Below are positions 48,307-56,029 of a stretch of DNA of 64,000 nucleotides, piece after piece. The notes under the pieces were generated by a model. The model searched no databases, was not told the DNA's origin, and saw only the letters and a program-made list of their open reading frames with translations. The DNA comes from Pseudomonas chlororaphis (GTDB lineage Bacteria > Pseudomonadota > Gammaproteobacteria > Pseudomonadales > Pseudomonadaceae). Position 1 is the first letter of the stretch; each line of letters opens with the position of its first letter. The DNA lies in NCBI GenBank assembly GCA_001023535.1, contig CP011020.1, forward strand, positions 2,431,734 through 2,495,733, written 5' to 3'. Both the position numbers and the translations under genes were made by a program.

Positions 48307-48603
48307 AGAGATTTCAAGCGCTTTTCTTGCTTCTGTCCAACTGAAGTACCGCGTTTCCCCAAGCCCAGACCGCCCCTGCGGATGGCGACCGTTTCGAGGT
48401 CGAAAACGACCACAACGGTACGGGTGTTGCAGTCCATTGCTGCCACCCGCAAATCCGGTTCCGAGCCCCGGCTCGCAACCCGAGAACTTCGGATGGAAAC
48501 AGCGCCATACGCCTGTTTCCTACTGTCCCGAAGTTGTTATACCCGGCGCGCCAGCCGGTTGTAGTGCTTCAGGACGGAACGGTGGGCACCGTGATGGTGC
48601 CCA
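48299..48603 (+). ncRNA. Structured 5' leader of nrdA: six consecutive hairpins
   Basis: Potential stems in order: AGTTGGACAGA 48299-48309 with 48332-48342; ACCGT/GGTCG 48388-48402 with CGACC/ACGGT 48407-48419; CGGGTG 48421-48426 with CACCCG 48444-48449 (inner GCAG with CTGC); CGAGCC 48462-48467 with GGCTCG 48470-48475 (outer GGTT with AACC); AACTTCGG/GGAAACAG 48485-48502 with CTGTTTCC/CCGAAGTT 48513-48535; TGGGCACC 48583-48590 with GGTGCCCA 48596-48603, 28 nt before the start codon. No known motif is fully matched. Confidence 0.5.
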
Positions 48604-48631
48604 AACAAACATAGAGACTGTGGAGACACCC

Positions 48632-51523
48632 ATGCACACCGACACAACTCGCGAGAACCCGCAGGGCACCGCGCCGCTGGCCGCCGATTCGAGCCCGGAT
48701 CTGTCCGCCACCGCACCGGGCCAACTGCGTGTGATCAAGCGTAACGGCACTGTCGTTGCTTACACCGATGACAAGATCACCGTCGCCATCACCAAGGCCT
48801 TCCTCGCAGTTGAAGGTGGCACCGCCGCCGCTTCGTCGCGAATCCACGACACCGTGGCCCGCCTGACCGAACAGGTCACCGCGACCTTCAAGCGTCGCAT
48901 GCCATCGGGCGGCACCATCCACATCGAGGAAATCCAGGACCAGGTCGAACTGGCCCTGATGCGTGCCGGCGAGCAGAAAGTGGCCCGCGACTACGTGATC
49001 TACCGTGACTCCCGCGCCAAGGAACGCGCCACCCGCGCCCCCAGCGAAGCCCCGGTACAAGCCCACCCGTCGATCCGCATCGCCCGCGCCGATGGCAGCC
49101 TGGCACCGCTGGACATGGGCCGCCTGAACACCATCGTCACCGAAGCCTGCGAAGGCCTGGAAGAAGTCGACGGCGACCTGATCCAGCGCGAAACCCTGAA
49201 GAACCTCTACGATGGCGTCGCCCTCAAGGACGTCAACACCGCCCTGGTCATGACCGCGCGGACCCTGGTGGAGCGCGAGCCGAACTACTCCTTCGTCACC
49301 GCCCGCCTGCTGATGGACACCCTGCGTGCCGAAGGCCTGAGCTTCCTGGACGTCGCCGAGAGCGCCACCCACCACGAGATGGCCGACCTGTACGCCAAGG
49401 CGCTGCCGGCCTACGTGGCCAAGGGCATCGAGTTCGAATTGCTGAACCCGGTCCTGGCGTCCTTCGACCTGGAAAAACTCGGCAAGGCGATCAACCACGA
49501 GCGTGACCAGCAGTTCACCTACCTGGGCCTGCAAACCCTGTACGACCGTTACTTCATCCACAAGGACGGTATCCGCTTCGAACTGCCGCAGATCTTCTTC
49601 ATGCGCGTGGCCATGGGCCTGGCCATCGAAGAGAAGCAGAAAGAAGACCGTGCCATCGAGTTCTACAACCTGTTGTCGTCCTTCGACTACATGGCGTCGA
49701 CCCCGACCCTGTTCAACGCCGGCACCCTGCGTCCACAGCTGTCCAGCTGCTACCTGACCACCGTTCCGGACGACCTGTCGGGCATCTACGGCGCGATCCA
49801 CGACAACGCCATGCTGTCGAAATTCGCCGGCGGCCTGGGCAACGACTGGACCCCGGTGCGCGCATTGGGCTCGTACATCAAGGGCACCAACGGCAAATCC
49901 CAGGGCGTCGTGCCGTTCCTCAAGGTAGTCAACGACACCGCCGTTGCGGTCAACCAGGGCGGCAAGCGCAAAGGCGCGGTCTGTGCGTACCTGGAAACCT
50001 GGCACATGGACATCGAAGAGTTCATCGAGCTGCGCAAGAACACCGGTGACGATCGCCGTCGTACCCACGACATGAACACCGCCAACTGGATCCCTGACCT
50101 GTTCATGAAGCGCGTCTTCGACGACGGCAAGTGGACCCTGTTCTCGCCGTCCGAAGTACCGGACCTGCACGACCTGACCGGCAAGGCCTTCGAAGAGCGC
50201 TACGAGTACTACGAAGCCCTGACCGAGTACAACAAGATCAAGTTGTTCAAGGTCGTCCAGGCCAAGGACCTGTGGCGCAAGATGCTCTCGATGCTGTTCG
50301 AGACCGGCCACCCATGGCTGACCTTCAAGGATCCGTGCAACCTGCGCAGCCCGCAGCAGCACGTGGGCGTGGTCCACAGCTCGAACCTGTGCACCGAGAT
50401 CACCCTGAACACCAACAAGGACGAGATCGCCGTCTGCAACCTGGGCTCGATCAACCTGCCGAACCACATCGTCGACGGCAAGCTGGACACCGCCAAGCTG
50501 CAACGCACCGTGAACACCGCCGTGCGCATGCTCGACAACGTGATCGACATCAACTACTACTCGGTCCCACAGGCGAAGAACTCCAACTTCAAGCACCGTC
50601 CGGTCGGCCTGGGCATCATGGGCTTCCAGGATGCGCTGTACCTGCAACACATCCCGTACGGTTCCGATGCCGCGGTCGAGTTCGCCGACAAGTCCATGGA
50701 AGCGGTCAGCTACTACGCGATCCAGGCGTCCTGCGACCTGGCCGACGAGCGCGGTGCCTACGAGACGTTCCAGGGTTCGCTGTGGTCCAAGGGCATCCTG
50801 CCGCTGGACTCTCAACAGATCCTGATCGCGTCCCGTGGCGAGAAGTACATCGACGTTGACCTGAACGAATCCCTGGACTGGGCACCGGTTCGCGCCCGTG
50901 TGCAGAAAGGCATCCGTAACTCCAACATCATGGCCATCGCACCGACCGCCACCATCGCCAACATCACCGGCGTGTCGCAGTCGATCGAACCGACCTACCA
51001 GAACCTGTACGTGAAATCGAACCTGTCGGGCGAGTTCACCGTGATCAACCCGTACCTGGTCCGCGACCTCAAGGCCCGTGGCCTGTGGGACTCGGTCATG
51101 ATCAACGACCTGAAGTACTACGACGGTTCGGTGCAGCAGATCGAGCGCATCCCGCAGGAACTCAAGGCGCTCTACGCCACCGCATTCGAAGTGGACACCA
51201 AGTGGATCGTCGACGCCGCCAGCCGTCGCCAGAAGTGGATCGACCAGGCTCAGTCGCTGAACCTGTACATCGCCGGCGCCTCGGGCAAGAAGCTGGACGT
51301 GACCTACCGCATGGCCTGGTACCGTGGCCTGAAGACCACCTACTACCTCCGTGCCCTGGCCGCTACCAGCACCGAGAAGTCGACCATCAACACCGGCAAG
51401 CTGAACGCTGTTTCCAGCGGCGGCAACCACGGTGACGATTCGGTCCTGGCCGCTCCCGCCGGCCCGGCGCCAGTGCCAAAGGCCTGCGCGATCGACGAGC
51501 CGGATTGCGAAGCTTGCCAATAA
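48632..51523 (+). CDS. nrdA: Class Ia ribonucleoside-diphosphate reductase, alpha subunit NrdA
   Basis: A 963-residue catalytic subunit that makes dNDPs aerobically. The N-terminus has two ATP-cone regions: one from VIKRNGTVVAYTDDKITVAI (about residues 33-125) and one from IRIARADGSLAPLDMGRLNTIV (about 148-240). Two cones are known for Pseudomonas NrdA. The active-site region has SSCYLTTVPDDL and SSNLCTEITL, then VCNLGSINL. The C-terminal redox pair is in DEPDCEACQ. ATG 48632 is preceded by GGAG; the open frame upstream has no homology. nrdB is not downstream. Confidence 0.95.
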   Translation: MHTDTTRENPQGTAPLAADSSPDLSATAPGQLRVIKRNGTVVAYTDDKITVAITKAFLAVEGGTAAASSRIHDTVARLTEQVTATFKRRMPSGGTIHIEEIQDQVELALMRAGEQKVARDYVIYRDSRAKERATRAPSEAPVQAHPSIRIARADGSLAPLDMGRLNTIVTEACEGLEEVDGDLIQRETLKNLYDGVALKDVNTALVMTARTLVEREPNYSFVTARLLMDTLRAEGLSFLDVAESATHHEMADLYAKALPAYVAKGIEFELLNPVLASFDLEKLGKAINHERDQQFTYLGLQTLYDRYFIHKDGIRFELPQIFFMRVAMGLAIEEKQKEDRAIEFYNLLSSFDYMASTPTLFNAGTLRPQLSSCYLTTVPDDLSGIYGAIHDNAMLSKFAGGLGNDWTPVRALGSYIKGTNGKSQGVVPFLKVVNDTAVAVNQGGKRKGAVCAYLETWHMDIEEFIELRKNTGDDRRRTHDMNTANWIPDLFMKRVFDDGKWTLFSPSEVPDLHDLTGKAFEERYEYYEALTEYNKIKLFKVVQAKDLWRKMLSMLFETGHPWLTFKDPCNLRSPQQHVGVVHSSNLCTEITLNTNKDEIAVCNLGSINLPNHIVDGKLDTAKLQRTVNTAVRMLDNVIDINYYSVPQAKNSNFKHRPVGLGIMGFQDALYLQHIPYGSDAAVEFADKSMEAVSYYAIQASCDLADERGAYETFQGSLWSKGILPLDSQQILIASRGEKYIDVDLNESLDWAPVRARVQKGIRNSNIMAIAPTATIANITGVSQSIEPTYQNLYVKSNLSGEFTVINPYLVRDLKARGLWDSVMINDLKYYDGSVQQIERIPQELKALYATAFEVDTKWIVDAASRRQKWIDQAQSLNLYIAGASGKKLDVTYRMAWYRGLKTTYYLRALAATSTEKSTINTGKLNAVSSGGNHGDDSVLAAPAGPAPVPKACAIDEPDCEACQ

Positions 51524-51563
51524 GCTGAGCCGGCGGGCGTTGCAAAGCGCCCGCTGAAAGAAG

Positions 51564-51601
51564 CCCCCGATAGACCGCTGGTTTATCGGGGGTTTTCTTT
51601 T
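51564..51601 (+). terminator. nrdA: Rho-independent terminator of nrdA
   Basis: CCCCCGATA (51564-51572) and TATCGGGGG (51584-51592) form a 9-bp stem followed by TTTTCTTTT. It would end transcription before anything downstream, so nrdA is monocistronic here. Confidence 0.92.
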
Positions 51602-51632
51602 GGGTGGAGGAAAGTAGCGCCTGACCTGGCCC

Positions 51633-51765
51633 CATCGCGAGCAAGCTCGCTCCCACAAGGGAACGCATTCCAATGTGGGAGCGGGCTTGTTCGCGAAGGC
51701 GTCGGTACATCCAACAACAGTCATTGACTGAACCACCGCTTTCGCGAGCAAGCCCGCTCCCACAG
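51633..51765. repeat. Cluster of three REP units (REPIN plus extra)
   Basis: Units at about 51633-51657 (CGAGCAAGCTCGCTCCCACA), 51673-51698 (TGTGGGAGCGGGCTTGTTCG) and 51741-51765 (CGAGCAAGCCCGCTCCCACA) alternate in orientation. The rest of the 350-bp gap between nrdA and flgE holds only the two terminators; I see no other feature in it. Confidence 0.9.
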
Positions 51766-51819
51766 GGATCTGAATGAACACAGGTCTATTCGCGATACGG
51801 CCAGAACAAGCGGAGCAGA

Positions 51820-51845
51820 AAAAAGCCCCTCTTGCGAGGGGCTCC
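51820..51845 (-). terminator. Rho-independent terminator of flgBCDE
   Basis: AGCCCCTC (51824-51831) and GAGGGGCT (51836-51843) form an 8-bp stem with a T-run on the minus strand. It follows the flgE stop by 30 nt. Confidence 0.9.
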
Positions 51846-51873
51846 TTGTGCAGCCTTCAAGCCACCTGAGGCA

Positions 51874-53172
51874 TCAGGTCATCTGAATGATGGTCTGCAT
51901 GATGGTGCTTTGGGTGGAGATGGTCTTGGCGTTTGCCTGGTAGTTGCTCTGCGCCTTGATCAGCTCGACCAGTTCGTTGGTCAGGTTGACGTTGGACTCT
52001 TCCAGGGAGTTGGAGACGATCGAACCCAGGGTGCCAGTGGTTGGAGCGTCGTAGCCCGGGATACCCGAGTCGAAGGTTTCCTTCCAACTGGTGCCACCTA
52101 CCGGTTGCAGGCCCTGCTCGTTGGTGAAGCTGGCAAGGGCGAGCTGGCCGATCGGCTTGGTCTGGTTGTTGCTGAAGTTGGCCAGCAATACGCCGCTGCC
52201 GTCGATGGTCAGGTTGGTGATCTGGCCGGTGGCGTAGCCGTTCTGGGTCGGGATCGAACGCGCAGTGTCGGCGTTGAACTGCGTGGTGTTGGTCATCGAG
52301 ATCGTGATGCTTGGCGCACTCGCAGCCCCGTTGGCCGCCCACACGCCGTTGGTCACGGTGCCCGGCACCCAGCCCGTCAGCACCAGGTCGTTGTTGATGG
52401 TCGCAGGAGGCGTGCTCACCTGGGTCAGCTTGCCGCTCGAATCGAAGGTCATGGTCGAAGGCACCGGTGCGGTCGCCCCCGTCGTGGTCGGCAAGCTGCC
52501 GTTGAGGTTACGACCGTCGATCAGCGTATAGACGTTCCAGGTGTTGCCAGCCGTCTTGACCATGTACTGGTCCATGGAGTGCTGGTTGCCCTGGGTGTCA
52601 TAGACCGGGGTGGTGAACTGCTTGGTGAAGGTCGCCGTGTCGCTCGGGTTGAACGCCGCGGTGATCGCCGGCGCCGTCGAGTTCAGGTTGATGGTCGACG
52701 ACACCAGGCTGGTCGCTTGCGGCGGCAGGTTGGAGGTGTCGATGCGCAGGTCGGTCAGGATGCCGTTCTGGATCTTGCCGTTGGCGTCCACACCGTAGCC
52801 TTGCAGGCGCGAAGTGCCATCGGTGTTGGTGATGAAGCCTTCCTTGTCGGTCTTGAAGGTACCGGCACGGGTGTAGCTCAGCGAACCGTCGTTGCTCAGG
52901 ACGAAGAAGCCCTGGCCCTGGATGCCCATGTCCAGCACGTTGCCGGTGTTGTTGACGTCACCCTGGCCGAACTGTTGGGAAACGTTGGCCAGGCGCACGC
53001 CGTTGCCGACGGTCTTGCTGCCCGAACCCAGCTTGGTGGCCGAGTAGACATCTTCGAATTCCGCGCGAGACGATTTGAAACCGGTGGTCGCCACGTTGGC
53101 GATGTTGTTGCCGGTAACGTCCAGCTGCTTGTTGGCTGCATAGAGACCGCTAAGGCCGATGTTGAAAGACAT
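51874..53172 (-). CDS. flgE: Flagellar hook protein FlgE
   Basis: A 432-residue protein that polymerises into the hook. The N-terminal MSFNIGLSGLYAANKQLDVTGNNIANVATTG and the C-terminal SNVNLTNELVELIKAQSNYQANAKTISTQ are the D0 helices shared by rod and hook proteins; the middle is the variable, Thr/Asn-rich surface domain. Last gene of the flgBCDE set and followed by a terminator. flgF, which follows a few kilobases on in other pseudomonads, is absent; nrdA comes instead. Confidence 0.95.
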   Translation of the reverse strand: MSFNIGLSGLYAANKQLDVTGNNIANVATTGFKSSRAEFEDVYSATKLGSGSKTVGNGVRLANVSQQFGQGDVNNTGNVLDMGIQGQGFFVLSNDGSLSYTRAGTFKTDKEGFITNTDGTSRLQGYGVDANGKIQNGILTDLRIDTSNLPPQATSLVSSTINLNSTAPAITAAFNPSDTATFTKQFTTPVYDTQGNQHSMDQYMVKTAGNTWNVYTLIDGRNLNGSLPTTTGATAPVPSTMTFDSSGKLTQVSTPPATINNDLVLTGWVPGTVTNGVWAANGAASAPSITISMTNTTQFNADTARSIPTQNGYATGQITNLTIDGSGVLLANFSNNQTKPIGQLALASFTNEQGLQPVGGTSWKETFDSGIPGYDAPTTGTLGSIVSNSLEESNVNLTNELVELIKAQSNYQANAKTISTQSTIMQTIIQMT

Positions 53173-53202
53173 TTTCCACTCCTTTGCCGGGTTAGTCGGC
53201 TC

Positions 53203-53925
53203 TTACATACCAATAGTTTGTACTTTGGACAGGGCGATGCTGCCCAGCCCGGCGAGGTTGAGCATCAACTCACCGCCCGTCTGGCTGATCGTCACGCTGC
53301 TGACCGTTGCCGGCAGGTTGGTGATCAGCGACGTGGCCTGGCCGTCGATAGTCGTCGAGGCCGCGAAGGTATAAGTGCCCGACTCGACCGTCGTGCCCGC
53401 GTCGTTCTTGCCATCCCAGATGAAGGCGGAATTGCCGGCCTTCTGGCTGCCCAGGTCGATGGTGCGCACGGTCTTGCCGTCCTTGTCGACGATCTTGACC
53501 GCGACGGAGGAAACCGATGCCGGGACCACCACCGTGCCGTTGAGGCTCTTGGAGGTATCGACCACGGCCTTGTCGCCCGGGGCAATGACCGAGCGCCCGA
53601 CCAGCGACGACGCCTGCAAGGCCTGGGACGAGTTGTAGTTGCCGGCGATACCGCTCACCGTCTGGTTGAGGGTGGTGATGCCTTCCAGGCTGCTGAACTG
53701 CGCCAGTTGGGCCACGAACTCGCCGTTGTCCTGGGGCTCCAGCGGGTTCTGGTTCTTCAGTTGGGTAACGAGCAGTTGCAGGAACGCATCCTTGCCCAGC
53801 TCCTTCTTGCCGGTCGCCGCGCTGGTGGCCGAGGTCAGGCTGTCGCTGGCGCTAGTGGTCTTGACCGACGAGTTCGCCAGGATCTCGTTGAGACTCAGAC
53901 CACCGGTGGTGTTGGTAACACTCAT
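53203..53925 (-). CDS. flgD: Flagellar hook capping protein FlgD
   Basis: A 240-residue scaffold for hook assembly. The conserved motif GKDAFLQLLVTQLKNQNPLEP lies near residues 45-65, followed by the beta-rich tudor/FlgD Ig-like part (VRTIDLGSQKAGNSAFIWDGKNDAG). The first 40 residues are low-complexity Ser/Thr, typical of an export signal. 15 nt from flgC and 30 nt from flgE, hence in the same operon. Confidence 0.94.
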   Translation of the reverse strand: MSVTNTTGGLSLNEILANSSVKTTSASDSLTSATSAATGKKELGKDAFLQLLVTQLKNQNPLEPQDNGEFVAQLAQFSSLEGITTLNQTVSGIAGNYNSSQALQASSLVGRSVIAPGDKAVVDTSKSLNGTVVVPASVSSVAVKIVDKDGKTVRTIDLGSQKAGNSAFIWDGKNDAGTTVESGTYTFAASTTIDGQATSLITNLPATVSSVTISQTGGELMLNLAGLGSIALSKVQTIGM

Positions 53926-53940
53926 GTGACTCGCCCCTTA

Positions 53941-54384
53941 TCACTGACCGAGGGTCAGGACCTTCTGCATCATGGTTTTGGCGGTGTTCATCATTTCGGC
54001 GTTGGTCTGGAACGAACGACTGGCGGAAATCATGTCGGCCATTTCCTCGACGACGTTGACGTTCGGGTAGTAGACGTAACCCTTGGCGTCGGCAGCCGGA
54101 TGGTTAGGCTCGTAACGTGCTTCGAGGTTGCTCTGGTCTTCGACCACGCCCAACACCTGCACGCCCTGCCCGGCCGCGTCCTGCTCCTGGAACAGCGAGT
54201 CGCTGCCGCCGTTCTGGCCAGCCTGGAACATGGTGGCGAACACCGGGTGACGAGCACGGTAGGTCTGGTCGATGCTCGACGACACGGTCTCGGCGTTGGC
54301 GATGTTACTGGCGACGGTGTTCAGGCGAGTGGTCTGGGCACTCATGGCACTGCCGGCGATGTTGAATACGCTCGCGATCGACAT
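53941..54384 (-). CDS. flgC: Flagellar basal-body rod protein FlgC
   Basis: A 147-residue proximal rod protein: MSIASVFNIAGSAMSAQTTRLNTVASNIANAET, with the hydrophobic D0 helix and the conserved NIANAET, and C-terminal PNVNVVEEMADMISASRSFQTNAEMMNTAK. It is exported by the flagellar type III system. Gap to flgB is 3 nt. Confidence 0.95.
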   Translation of the reverse strand: MSIASVFNIAGSAMSAQTTRLNTVASNIANAETVSSSIDQTYRARHPVFATMFQAGQNGGSDSLFQEQDAAGQGVQVLGVVEDQSNLEARYEPNHPAADAKGYVYYPNVNVVEEMADMISASRSFQTNAEMMNTAKTMMQKVLTLGQ

Positions 54385-54387
54385 GGA

Positions 54388-54795
54388 TTACTCTCCGCGC
54401 AGGGCCGATACCAGCCCTTTGAATTTGCTGTTGAGCAGCGTGAAGCTGGCCTGGAAGTTCACGGAGTTCTCCGCGTAGTTGGACTGTTCCAGTTGAGCGT
54501 CCACGGTGTTCTGGTCGATGGACGGTTGCATCGGCGTGCGATACATCAGCGACTCGTCGCCATTGCCCAGGCCCTCGGCCTCGATATGACGGCTGTTGGT
54601 CATGTTCAGGGCGAAGCTGCCGTTCTTGGTCTTCTCGTTCTGCTCGGCGAGCACTTTGGAGAAGTCCAGATCCCGGGCCTTGTAGTTCGGGGTATCGGCG
54701 TTGGCGATGTTGTTGGCCAAGACTTCGGCACGCTGGGCGCGGAAGCCCAGGGCCTTTTCATGGATACCGAGCGCTTTATCGAAGCTGATGCTCAT
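54388..54795 (-). CDS. flgB: Flagellar basal-body rod protein FlgB
   Basis: A 135-residue proximal rod protein: LGIHEKALGFRAQRAEVLANNIANADTPNYKARDLDF at the N-terminus and NSVNFQASFTLLNSKFKGL at the end. First gene of flgBCDE, with a strong sigma-54 promoter 42 nt upstream. The longer open frame continuing upstream runs into a REPIN and is not used. In P. aeruginosa this operon depends on RpoN and the FleSR system. Confidence 0.95.
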   Translation of the reverse strand: MSISFDKALGIHEKALGFRAQRAEVLANNIANADTPNYKARDLDFSKVLAEQNEKTKNGSFALNMTNSRHIEAEGLGNGDESLMYRTPMQPSIDQNTVDAQLEQSNYAENSVNFQASFTLLNSKFKGLVSALRGE

Positions 54796-54836
54796 GGCAC
54801 AAACCTTTGGGTGACCAATGTACGTACGATGGCTAT

Positions 54837-54852
54837 AGCAAGCGTCGTGCCA
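54837..54852 (-). promoter_or_regulatory. flgB: Sigma-54 promoter of flgBCDE
   Basis: Minus-strand TGGCACGACGCTTGCT is a full match to TGGCACG-N4-TTGCT, with 10 nt between GG and GC. The transcript start would be near 54826. Confidence 0.93.
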
Positions 54853-54906
54853 CTTTCCAAAAGCCCATAAACCGGGGCTTTGCGGGCAGCGGCAAGGCGG
54901 CAATGC

Positions 54907-54949
54907 CAGAAAAGCGGCAATGGGTTTCCGCTTGGCTGCCGCTTTTCTG
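54907..54949. promoter_or_regulatory. 13-bp inverted repeat upstream of the flgB promoter
   Basis: CAGAAAAGCGGCA (54907-54919) and TGCCGCTTTTCTG (54937-54949), separated by 17 nt, about 80-120 bp upstream of the expected flgB start. The position is right for an enhancer-binding-protein site (FleR or FleQ). Confidence 0.55.
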
Positions 54950-54976
54950 CCGCTCTCAGCGTCAACGGCGATTAAT

Positions 54977-55066
54977 TGTGGGAGCGGGCTTGCCCGCGAA
55001 AGCGGTGTATCAGTCGGCATCAATGTCTCTATTGGATCGCCTTCGCGGGCAAGCCCGCTCCCACAG
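54977..55066. repeat. REPIN, GTGGGAGCGGGC type
   Basis: Inverted units TGTGGGAGCGGGCTTGCCCG and CGGGCAAGCCCGCTCCCACA with a spacer of about 45 nt, between cheR and flgB. Confidence 0.92.
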
Positions 55067-55100
55067 GAGATTGGGGGGATTTGATGAAAGGTGGCAGGCA

Positions 55101-55133
55101 AAAAAAGGGAGCCTTAAAGGGCTCCCGTTTTTT
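55101..55133 (-). terminator. Rho-independent terminator of cheV-cheR
   Basis: GGGAGCC (55107-55113) and GGCTCCC (55120-55126) form the stem, with A-run and T-run on either side so that it could work in both directions. It is 15 nt past the cheR stop. Confidence 0.88.
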
Positions 55134-55147
55134 GACACACCGGCCAA

Positions 55148-55975
55148 TCACTTCGCCTGGTAGATGATCCCTGGGCTGCACTGGACCATCTGGTAATGAT
55201 CCGGCAAGCCGTTCAACGCCTCGGAAGCCCCGAGGAACAGGTAGCCACCGGGCTTCAGGGTGCCGTGGATACGCATCAGGATGTCCTTCTTCACTTCGGC
55301 CGAGAAGTAGATCAGCACGTTGCGGCAGAACACGATGTCGAACTTGCCCAGGCTGGCATAGCTGTCCAGCAGGTTGAACGAGCGGAACTCCACCCGGTTC
55401 TTGATCGGCGCCTTGACCACCCAACGCCCCGGCCCCTTCGGATCGAAGTAGCGCTGCAAGCGATCGGGCGACAGGCCGCGACCGATGGCCAGGCTGTCGT
55501 ACTCGCCGGTCTTGCAGTTGTTGAGCATGGTCCCGGACAGGTCGGTGGCGACGATCTGCACGCCCCCCTTCAACTGGCCGATGTTGGTCCGCTCGAACTC
55601 GTCGATGGACATCGACAGCGAATACGGCTCCTGTCCCGACGAGCAGGCCGCCGACCAGATCCGCAGGCGCTGGCCCGGACTGGCCTTGATGGCCGCCGGC
55701 AGCACTTTGTTCTTCAACACCTCGAACGGATAGGTGTCGCGAAACCACAAGGTTTCGTTGGTGGTCATGGCGTCCACCACCATCTCGCGCAAGCCACTGC
55801 GCGGCTGGGTCTGGATGCGCTGCACCAGCTCGCCCAACGTCTTGAGGCCCTGTTGCTCCATCAATTTGTTGAGACGGCTCGACACCAGGTATTGCTTGTT
55901 TTCACCAAGCAATATGCCACAGGCTTTTTCCAGGAAGACCCGGAACTGTTCGAAATCCAAATTACCCGTAGACAA
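55148..55975 (-). CDS. cheR: Chemotaxis protein methyltransferase CheR
   Basis: A 275-residue SAM-dependent enzyme that methylates glutamates of chemoreceptors. N-terminal helical domain (NLDFEQFRVFLEKACGILLGENKQYLVSSRL), then VVDAMTTNETLWFRD, SAM-binding LRIWSAACSSGQEPYSL and IVFCRNVLIYF. A TTG start at 55975 is chosen: AGAGGCGG lies 5-6 nt before it and it gives the normal family length; no nearby ATG exists in frame. It follows cheV by 54 nt and is conserved there in Pseudomonas. Confidence 0.93.
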   Translation of the reverse strand: MSTGNLDFEQFRVFLEKACGILLGENKQYLVSSRLNKLMEQQGLKTLGELVQRIQTQPRSGLREMVVDAMTTNETLWFRDTYPFEVLKNKVLPAAIKASPGQRLRIWSAACSSGQEPYSLSMSIDEFERTNIGQLKGGVQIVATDLSGTMLNNCKTGEYDSLAIGRGLSPDRLQRYFDPKGPGRWVVKAPIKNRVEFRSFNLLDSYASLGKFDIVFCRNVLIYFSAEVKKDILMRIHGTLKPGGYLFLGASEALNGLPDHYQMVQCSPGIIYQAK

Positions 55976-56029
55976 GATACCGCCTCTTTCATTGTATTGA
56001 TGTGCCGGGCGCACAATGCGCCCGACCTT

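Noticed and set aside
48437..48631. In-frame extension of nrdA by 65 codons upstream
   Set aside because: The extension overlaps the hairpin leader and does not resemble NrdA; ATG 48632 has a ribosome site and matches homologues.
48569..51781. A 1070-codon open frame antisense to nrdA
   Set aside because: It mirrors nrdA codon use; the peptide is Val/Gly/Gln/Asp-rich with no family motif. nrdA on the other strand is unambiguous.
51832..54870. A 1012-codon open frame antisense to flgE-flgD-flgC-flgB
   Set aside because: It spans four clear flagellar genes and their gaps on the opposite strand; composition is that of a shadow frame.
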